Shown here: positions 58,943-64,000 of the stretch, piece after piece | How the letters are laid out: each line of letters starts with the position of its first letter | Numbering within the stretch: position 1 is the first letter of the stretch | Assembly (NCBI GenBank): GCA_964587155.1 | Contig: CAZPKF010000002.1 | Coordinates: forward strand, 1-64,000 | Direction: 5' to 3' | Source: Hallerella sp964587155 | GTDB taxonomy: Bacteria > Fibrobacterota > Fibrobacteria > Fibrobacterales > Fibrobacteraceae | Length of the DNA stretch: 64,000 nt | The notes under the pieces: generated by a model | The model's database searches: none | Seen by the model: the letters and a program-made list of their open reading frames with translations, nothing else | What the model was told of the DNA's origin: nothing | Translations under genes and position numbers: made by a program

Positions 58943-61513
58943 ATGGATGCTTCGCGGAAATTCTCTGTGACGGGGATGAGTTGTGCGGCTTGCGCCGCCC
59001 GGATTGAAAAGGCGGTAAAGGCGGTTCCCGGGGTCAAAAATTGTGCTGTCAGTTTGTTGACGAATTCAATGAATGTCGAGGGGAATGCTTCGGAAAACTC
59101 TGTTGTCGAGGCGGTGGAAAAGGCTGGCTACGGAGCATTTCCGTTGGAAAATGCTGCAGGGAAAGAACGCTCTTATTTGGCTGTAAATTCCCATTCATTC
59201 GCGGAGAAAGATGTGTCGTCGATGCGGAATCGCTTTTTGATCTCGGCAATATTCCTTTTGCCGCTTTTGTATTTCAGCATGGGACACATGATGTTTGGAT
59301 GGCCTTTGCCGTCTTGGTTCTTGGAGCCGGAAAAAAATCATCCTGCGATGTGCCTTGTGCAAATGCTTTTGTCGGGAATCATTTTGGTTGTCAATCAGAA
59401 ATTTTTTGTCAGCGGATTCCGGAGACTTTTCCGATTCTCTCCGAATATGGATTCTTTAGTGGCTTTGGGTGCGGGGACTTCTTTTGTTTATAGCGTTTTT
59501 ATTTTGTTCGCCATGACGCGCGCTCAAGTCATTGGAGGGTCTGTTGCAGCGGAAAAATACATGGACCTTTATTACTTTGAAGGTGCTGCGACCATTGTGA
59601 CGCTCATTACGCTTGGAAAATGGCTCGAAGCGATTTCGAAAGGGCGTACGACGGATGCGTTGCGGGGATTGATGAATCTGTCTCCAAAAACGGCGCGGCT
59701 CCTTGTAGAAGAAAATGGAAAAAAAGTGGAAAAGGTCGTGCCCATGGAACAGGTTAAAGTGGGAGACCGTTTCGCTGTTCGCCCCGGGGAAAGTGTTCCT
59801 GTGGATGGTGTTATTTTGGAAGGAAATTCCGCTGTGAATGAATCGGCTTTGACGGGGGAGAGCTTCCCGGTGGACAAAGCGGTTGGAGATAAAGTTTTTT
59901 CGGCGACGTTGAATCAGTCGGGTTACATTTTGTGCGAAGCCCTCCGCGTAGGGCAAGATACGACTCTTTCGCAAATCATCAGGATGGTTTCCGATGCGGC
60001 GGCGACAAAAGCGCCAATTTCAAAAATAGCCGATAGAGTGGCAGGAATTTTTGTGCCGGTGGTGATGGCGATTGCCGCAGTGACGGTTGTCGTTTGGCTT
60101 CTCTCCGGTGCCGATCTCGGTTTCGCCCTTTCCCGTGGAATTGCCGTTTTGGTCATTAGCTGCCCTTGTGCGCTGGGACTCGCTACCCCTGTAGCGATTA
60201 TGGTGGGGAATGGAGTCGGAGCTAGGCGCGGGATTTTGTTTAAAACATCATCGGCGTTGGAAGTTGCGGGACGAGTGAATACTGTCGTTTTGGATAAAAC
60301 GGGAACATTGACGTGTGGAACTCCAGAAGTGATTGAAATCATTCCTGCCGATGGAGAAACGTTGTCCGGCTTACTTTTGAAAGCCGCCAGTTTGGAATCG
60401 AAAAGTGCCCATCCTCTTTCCAAGGCAATCTTGAAGAAATATTCTGAAGCTTCGGAAGACAATCTCTTTGATGTGACTGATTTTTTGACGATTCCCGGAC
60501 ACGGACTTTCGGGGAAAATTTCCATTCAGGGCAAAGAAAAGATTTTGTGGGGAGGATCGGCGAAGTTCATCGGTGAAAAAATTTCACTTTCTCAAGAAAT
60601 GCGTTCGCGGATAGACGCTTTGTCCGATGAAGGTGCTACACCGCTTTTGTTTGCTTTGGAAAATCGTTTTTTGGGAATAATCGCCGTGGCAGATAAAGTG
60701 CGCCCGGATGCGGCGAAAGCTCTTGCCAATTTGAAATCAATGGGAGTACAAGTGGTGATGCTGACGGGGGACAACTGGCGCACGGCAAATGCGGTTGCAA
60801 AAAATCTTGGAATTGAAAGGGTCATTGCGGAAGTATTTCCCGGAGAAAAAAGTGCAGCGATTCAAAAATTGCAAAAGGAAAATCAAGCAAAGGTCGCCAT
60901 GGTCGGCGATGGTATTAACGATGCGCCCGCTTTGACGCAAGCCGATGTGGGCGTAGCCATTGGAGCCGGTGCCGATGTTGCGATTGACGCCGCAGATGTG
61001 GTGCTTGTGAAAAATCGTTTGCAAGATGTGGTGACCGCTATTCGTCTGAGTCGCAAGACGATTCGCAATATTCACGAGAATTTGTTTTGGGCTTTTGTCT
61101 ACAATGTGACGGGAATTCCGCTTGCCGCAGGCTGTTATTATCACCTTTTCGGATGGACGCTGAATGCGACTTTTGCCGCTTTGGCGATGAGCCTTTCGAG
61201 TTTTTGCGTAGTAATGAACGCTTTGCGATTGAATTTTTTCAAAGTTCCGGAGATTGCCTCCGGAATAAAATTCAAATCCATTTCATCTGAGGAAAAAAAG
61301 ATGGAATTAAAATTGAGAACGATCAAAGTTGAAGGAATGATGTGCGCACATTGCGAAGCGCATGTGAAAAAAGCGCTTGAATCGCTTTCCGGCATTGAAA
61401 AGGCGACAGCGAATCATCAAAGGAATTCGGTTGAAATCGAATATTCTTCGATGCCTTCGGAAGAAAAGCTCCGGAAAGTCATTGAAGAAGCCGGTTACGA
61501 ATTCAAAGGTTGA
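58943..61513 (+). CDS. copA: Copper-exporting P1B-type ATPase with HMA domains at both ends
   Basis: An 856-residue Cu(I) pump. The N-terminal HMA domain has GMSCAAC (C14, C17). Eight transmembrane helices are expected; the ion-site motif is C407-P-C409. The phosphorylated Asp is D451 (DKTGT), GHGLSGK and MVGDGINDAPAL are the ATP-binding and hinge motifs, and TGES lies in the actuator domain. Beyond the usual end a linker (residues 775-790) leads to a second HMA domain (GMMCAHC, C801 and C804), an uncommon arrangement. An internal ATG with its own ribosome site opens this domain. It converges with the 587-residue gene, overlapping by 11 bp. Confidence 0.95.
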   Translation: MDASRKFSVTGMSCAACAARIEKAVKAVPGVKNCAVSLLTNSMNVEGNASENSVVEAVEKAGYGAFPLENAAGKERSYLAVNSHSFAEKDVSSMRNRFLISAIFLLPLLYFSMGHMMFGWPLPSWFLEPEKNHPAMCLVQMLLSGIILVVNQKFFVSGFRRLFRFSPNMDSLVALGAGTSFVYSVFILFAMTRAQVIGGSVAAEKYMDLYYFEGAATIVTLITLGKWLEAISKGRTTDALRGLMNLSPKTARLLVEENGKKVEKVVPMEQVKVGDRFAVRPGESVPVDGVILEGNSAVNESALTGESFPVDKAVGDKVFSATLNQSGYILCEALRVGQDTTLSQIIRMVSDAAATKAPISKIADRVAGIFVPVVMAIAAVTVVVWLLSGADLGFALSRGIAVLVISCPCALGLATPVAIMVGNGVGARRGILFKTSSALEVAGRVNTVVLDKTGTLTCGTPEVIEIIPADGETLSGLLLKAASLESKSAHPLSKAILKKYSEASEDNLFDVTDFLTIPGHGLSGKISIQGKEKILWGGSAKFIGEKISLSQEMRSRIDALSDEGATPLLFALENRFLGIIAVADKVRPDAAKALANLKSMGVQVVMLTGDNWRTANAVAKNLGIERVIAEVFPGEKSAAIQKLQKENQAKVAMVGDGINDAPALTQADVGVAIGAGADVAIDAADVVLVKNRLQDVVTAIRLSRKTIRNIHENLFWAFVYNVTGIPLAAGCYYHLFGWTLNATFAALAMSLSSFCVVMNALRLNFFKVPEIASGIKFKSISSEEKKMELKLRTIKVEGMMCAHCEAHVKKALESLSGIEKATANHQRNSVEIEYSSMPSEEKLRKVIEEAGYEFKG
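61301..61513 (+). CDS. Possible internal start giving a free CopZ-like chaperone
   Basis: Within copA, GAGG (61289-61292) lies 8 nt before an in-frame ATG (61301, Met787). Translation from it would make a 70-residue soluble HMA protein with CxxC at 15-18 of the product. A run of seven A precedes it (61293-61299). This is predicted from sequence only. Confidence 0.35.
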   Translation: MELKLRTIKVEGMMCAHCEAHVKKALESLSGIEKATANHQRNSVEIEYSSMPSEEKLRKVIEEAGYEFKG

Positions 61514-63266
61514 ATTGCTCTAGGAACTTTTCAACCTGCAGAAGGGCGCTATTGGCGGCATCCCGGATGCTTTCCAAATTTTCTCCGGAAAATGGCGGAG
61601 ATTTTGCAGCGTCCAACGCTAGCGAGATTCCCACTTTGATGTTTTGGGCAACGATTTTCAAATGATTGATTTTTTCCGCATCGCCTGCGGCATTTTCAAG
61701 TTCATCTTGGAACCATTTTGCATAAAGGGAAATCTCCGTGGCGAACATGTGCGGTCTCGTTTTGGAAATTAGGGTATCGTTTCTTCCGTAAATGAAATCC
61801 ACCATTTCGGTCAAGGAATAGTTGCGGTCAAAAAAGGCGATGTTCGGACCGGGGCAAATATCAGGGGGTGCTTCTGTTTCGTTTGCGATGCCCAATGCGA
61901 TTAGTGCGGAATTTCCCAATTCATGGCAAATACAGGTCTTTTCCAAAACCAGATTTTTTTTTCGGGATTTTTCCTTCTCGGAAATATTTTGGGCGTCAAT
62001 CAGGGACAATTTCTGCTTTTGGTATTCGCGGCTGGCTGTGCAAATCGGAGATTTTGAAAATTCTGTATTGTCTTGCAAAAATCCTTTGACGCAAATCGCA
62101 CCGGGATTTCCCTGTTGAATTTTTTTCAGGCGGTCGAGTTCGGCTCCACAGGTTTTCAAATGGCTAAAGGGGACGCCTAAGGGTGACGCATGACTTTGAC
62201 GGATGTCGTTTTCTGTTGCTACCGCCAACAAATTCCGCGTTTTTTCATCAACGAGAGTCGCTTCGGGAACAAGAAGAAAGGGCGAACCCCAACCGCAGCG
62301 GTCCATGCCGTAAACGCATTCTAGGCGTTTGGCTTCACCGTAATTGCCGATGCCGCCCTGTGCGCAAAAGCGGGGATGGTGTGGAACTTTCAAACGGTTC
62401 GAATCCCATCCGTGAGAGATATAATACTTTTCAACAGGCTTTTGAAAATCGGATAAGAGTTTTTCTTTTTTTTCAGTGAATTCTTTTAAAATTGAAGGGA
62501 AAAGCTCGCCCTCTGCCGGGAACAAATGTCCTCCGCAATTGAGGCCGGATTCGATGCGGTATTCGCTGACTTCGAGACCTTTTCGCGAAAGGAATTTCCC
62601 TTGGATGTATGCCGAACGGAAATCCGAAATTTTGAGCGTGATTTTTTTGTCCAAAGAACCATCGGAGTTTCGGTAAAAACAGGGGAATTTTTCCATTTCC
62701 GCAAATAGGGATTGGTTGATGCCCGCACTTAAAATAAGGCTCGTATTGCCGAAAAGGTCAGATTCCGCATAGCCGCGGAGAGCTTCTTTGGCATCGTCGA
62801 ATCCAGCGCGGTCTAATTTCACCATGATGTTTACATCGATGGCGCCTGCCGTTATTTTAGACGAAAGGAATTGTTCTTCTTGGGATCGAGCGCTTCCTTG
62901 GGGCATCGAAAGCATTTGAAAATAACGCACCCGCAAAGAATCGTCGGAGGGAAGAAGTCGGAAATAAAGATCTTTTTCGGAATTGCCGTCAAAAGATGAT
63001 TTTAAAACGCGTTGAAAGTTTTGTTTGGCAATGTGATTCACCAAGTTTAGGTAGTGTAAAACGCGCAAGGCGCGGGCGTGAGGCGTTTTCTGCGGGACTT
63101 TTTCGTACGGCAAGGAATATTTTTTTGCGTAGTGAAGTCCAATCTGTTCTAATAAGCGATCATCAACAAGGGATATCGCCGAATCAATTCCGAGGTGAGA
63201 AACTCGCATTGGTGTATCGGCGGTAAAACAAGTGCCCATGACGGGAATGTGAAAATGATGAGGCAT
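61503..63266 (-). CDS. Conserved protein of unknown function, flavin-barrel-like motifs
   Basis: A 587-residue protein with no signal peptide. I do not know its function; it resembles an uncharacterised family I associate with Bacteroidetes. The sequence has many conserved-looking Cys/Gly motifs: MGTCFTADTP at the N-terminus, GLNCGGHLFP (about residue 256), RFCAQGGIGNYGE, GWGSPFLLVPEAT, PICTASREYQ, CICHELGNSALI and PDICPGPN. GGIG followed by GSPFLL..EA recalls the FMN phosphate-binding region of nitronate monooxygenase or FabK-type barrels (GGI ... GTxFLATxE), so a flavin TIM barrel is a reasonable guess. A TAATTT box 6 nt before the ATG predicts a leaderless transcript. Its 3' end overlaps copA. 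Confidence 0.7.
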   Translation of the reverse strand: MPHHFHIPVMGTCFTADTPMRVSHLGIDSAISLVDDRLLEQIGLHYAKKYSLPYEKVPQKTPHARALRVLHYLNLVNHIAKQNFQRVLKSSFDGNSEKDLYFRLLPSDDSLRVRYFQMLSMPQGSARSQEEQFLSSKITAGAIDVNIMVKLDRAGFDDAKEALRGYAESDLFGNTSLILSAGINQSLFAEMEKFPCFYRNSDGSLDKKITLKISDFRSAYIQGKFLSRKGLEVSEYRIESGLNCGGHLFPAEGELFPSILKEFTEKKEKLLSDFQKPVEKYYISHGWDSNRLKVPHHPRFCAQGGIGNYGEAKRLECVYGMDRCGWGSPFLLVPEATLVDEKTRNLLAVATENDIRQSHASPLGVPFSHLKTCGAELDRLKKIQQGNPGAICVKGFLQDNTEFSKSPICTASREYQKQKLSLIDAQNISEKEKSRKKNLVLEKTCICHELGNSALIALGIANETEAPPDICPGPNIAFFDRNYSLTEMVDFIYGRNDTLISKTRPHMFATEISLYAKWFQDELENAAGDAEKINHLKIVAQNIKVGISLALDAAKSPPFSGENLESIRDAANSALLQVEKFLEQFNL

Positions 63267-63272
63267 GGAATT

Positions 63273-63278
63273 AAATTA
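63273..63278 (-). promoter_or_regulatory. TAATTT -10 element, 587-residue gene
   Basis: Minus-strand TAATTT ends 6 nt before the ATG at 63266, and overlaps the stop codon of the upstream gene. Co-transcription with that gene is the alternative. Confidence 0.3.
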
Positions 63279-64000
63279 GAAAATTCGCTGCCATAAACCT
63301 TTCCCGAATTTCCATTCGAATAAAATGTTGCTGAGGCGGTCAGTTCGCAAGATGAGCGAAGAGTCTCCAGTGACAAGATTTAACTTTTTCAGTGTTTCTT
63401 GGGCAGGATGCCCATAAGAGTTTTTATCGCCGACGGAAATAACGGCAAGCTTGGGAGAAACGCGTTCTAAAAAGCGTAGCGAGGAACTGTTTTTAGATCC
63501 GTGATGGCCGACTTGTAAAACTTCGGCGCGTAAATTGTGGGATAAATCCAAAAGGCATTCTTCGGCTTCGGATTCCAAATCTCCGGTGAGAAGGGTGTGA
63601 AATGTTCCATCTGATATTTGCAAAACGACGCTTGCATTATTTCCGCTAAATTTTGCAAATTCCGAAGGCCAGAGTATTTTGCAATTCCAATCACCGCAGG
63701 GCAAGGATTTTCCGCGTAGTACTTTGACTGCTTTGGCGCCGAATCGTTTCGATAGATTCAAAATGCTGTCCCGCAGCCAAATTCCCTCAGAATCCGGGCT
63801 GTAAAAAATCGTATCGATGGGGATTTTCCCATCCCATTCCAAAAGTCCGCCAGCGTGATCTCTGTGCCAGTGGCTGATGATGGCGAAATCCAGGCGGCGG
63901 ATGTTGCGGCTTTGCAGAGAATCCCAAAATCCGATAGAATCGTTTCCGGTGTCGTAAATGGCGGCAATGCCGTCTTCTTTGATTTGAAACAGGGCCGATA
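63276..64000 (-). CDS. ComEC/Rec2-type metallo-beta-lactamase protein (partial, 5' end missing)
   Basis: The C-terminal 240 or so residues of a larger gene that runs off the right edge. Reading leftward from 64000, a start such as SALFQIKEDGIAAIYDTG leads into SHWHRDHAGG, the HxHxDH metal site, and LLTGDLE and VGHHGSKNSSS are the later metal and family motifs. This arrangement matches the C-terminal hydrolase domain of ComEC, the DNA-uptake channel, where it is thought to degrade the non-transported strand. Membrane segments would lie outside the window, so a stand-alone MBL protein cannot be excluded. It precedes the 587-residue gene by 9 nt. Confidence 0.8.
   Translation of the reverse strand, partial: SALFQIKEDGIAAIYDTGNDSIGFWDSLQSRNIRRLDFAIISHWHRDHAGGLLEWDGKIPIDTIFYSPDSEGIWLRDSILNLSKRFGAKAVKVLRGKSLPCGDWNCKILWPSEFAKFSGNNASVVLQISDGTFHTLLTGDLESEAEECLLDLSHNLRAEVLQVGHHGSKNSSSLRFLERVSPKLAVISVGDKNSYGHPAQETLKKLNLVTGDSSLILRTDRLSNILFEWKFGKGLWQRIF

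Noticed and set aside
62396..62406. GGTTCGAATCC, a tRNA T-loop-like word
   Set aside because: It lies within a coding region and no acceptor, anticodon or D arms can be folded around it.

Overview
The window looks like a chromosomal segment of a Gram-negative anaerobe of the Fibrobacter/Bacteroidetes (FCB) assemblage. Four things point there. It has outer-membrane machinery (LptD-like and Omp85-like proteins, a diaminopimelate-type MurE). It has a large acyl-CoA dehydratase activase typical of anaerobes. It has DUF2723 membrane proteins. Many promoters have a TAnnTTTG-like -10 element, as in Bacteroidetes. This taxonomy is inferred from content; no rRNA gene is present. A run of 100 N at 46014-46113 shows a draft assembly. 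I saw no tRNA, rRNA, CRISPR array, insertion sequence or prophage.

Layout. 1-701: no supported gene. 702-8499: sodium:amino-acid symporter, small serine hydrolase, 1472-residue CoA-dehydratase activase, a hypothetical gene and an outer-membrane protein. 8726-22266: one long division and cell-wall (dcw) operon, mraZ-rsmH-ftsL-ftsI-murE-murF-ftsW-murG-murC-ftsQ-ftsA-ftsZ, closed by a terminator. mraY, murB, ddl and murD are absent from it. 22370-34913: a hypothetical gene, a TPR protein, the leftward hslO-thrH-rlmI operon, a secreted acidic-tailed protein, a PDZ protein, lptD, then M16 peptidase-murD-SDR. 35336-49615: about 14 kb of tightly packed rightward genes: riboflavin synthesis (ribE-ribBA-ribH), nusB, a glycosylation block (DUF2723 membrane protein plus three GT2 glycosyltransferases), a Trm112-like protein, a TPR protein with near-identical 147-bp repeats, pilT and nadE. 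49712-54894: a DUF4874/DUF4832-like protein, a small Cys protein, then sugar nucleotidyltransferase-maf-rodZ-hisB. 54922-57907: LysM lipoprotein (leftward), rpmE, an Omp85 protein and ppa. 58230-61513: a copper operon, csoR-HMA protein-copA, with a near-perfect CsoR operator between its -35 and -10. 61503-64000 (leftward): a 587-residue protein of unknown function with flavin-barrel-like motifs, and the C-terminal part of a ComEC-type metallo-beta-lactamase protein cut by the window edge.

The most general signal is promoter architecture. Some 15 genes that begin a transcription unit carry a TATATT/TAAATT-type -10 box only 6-10 nt before the start codon and show no Shine-Dalgarno sequence, whereas operon-internal genes have GGAGG-like sites. 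This implies widespread leaderless or near-leaderless mRNAs. Other points for a second look are a probable second product (free copper chaperone) from inside copA, a divergent P-loop in MurD, the candidate O-glycosylation operon, and the frame break around the assembly gap, which is best explained as an artefact.
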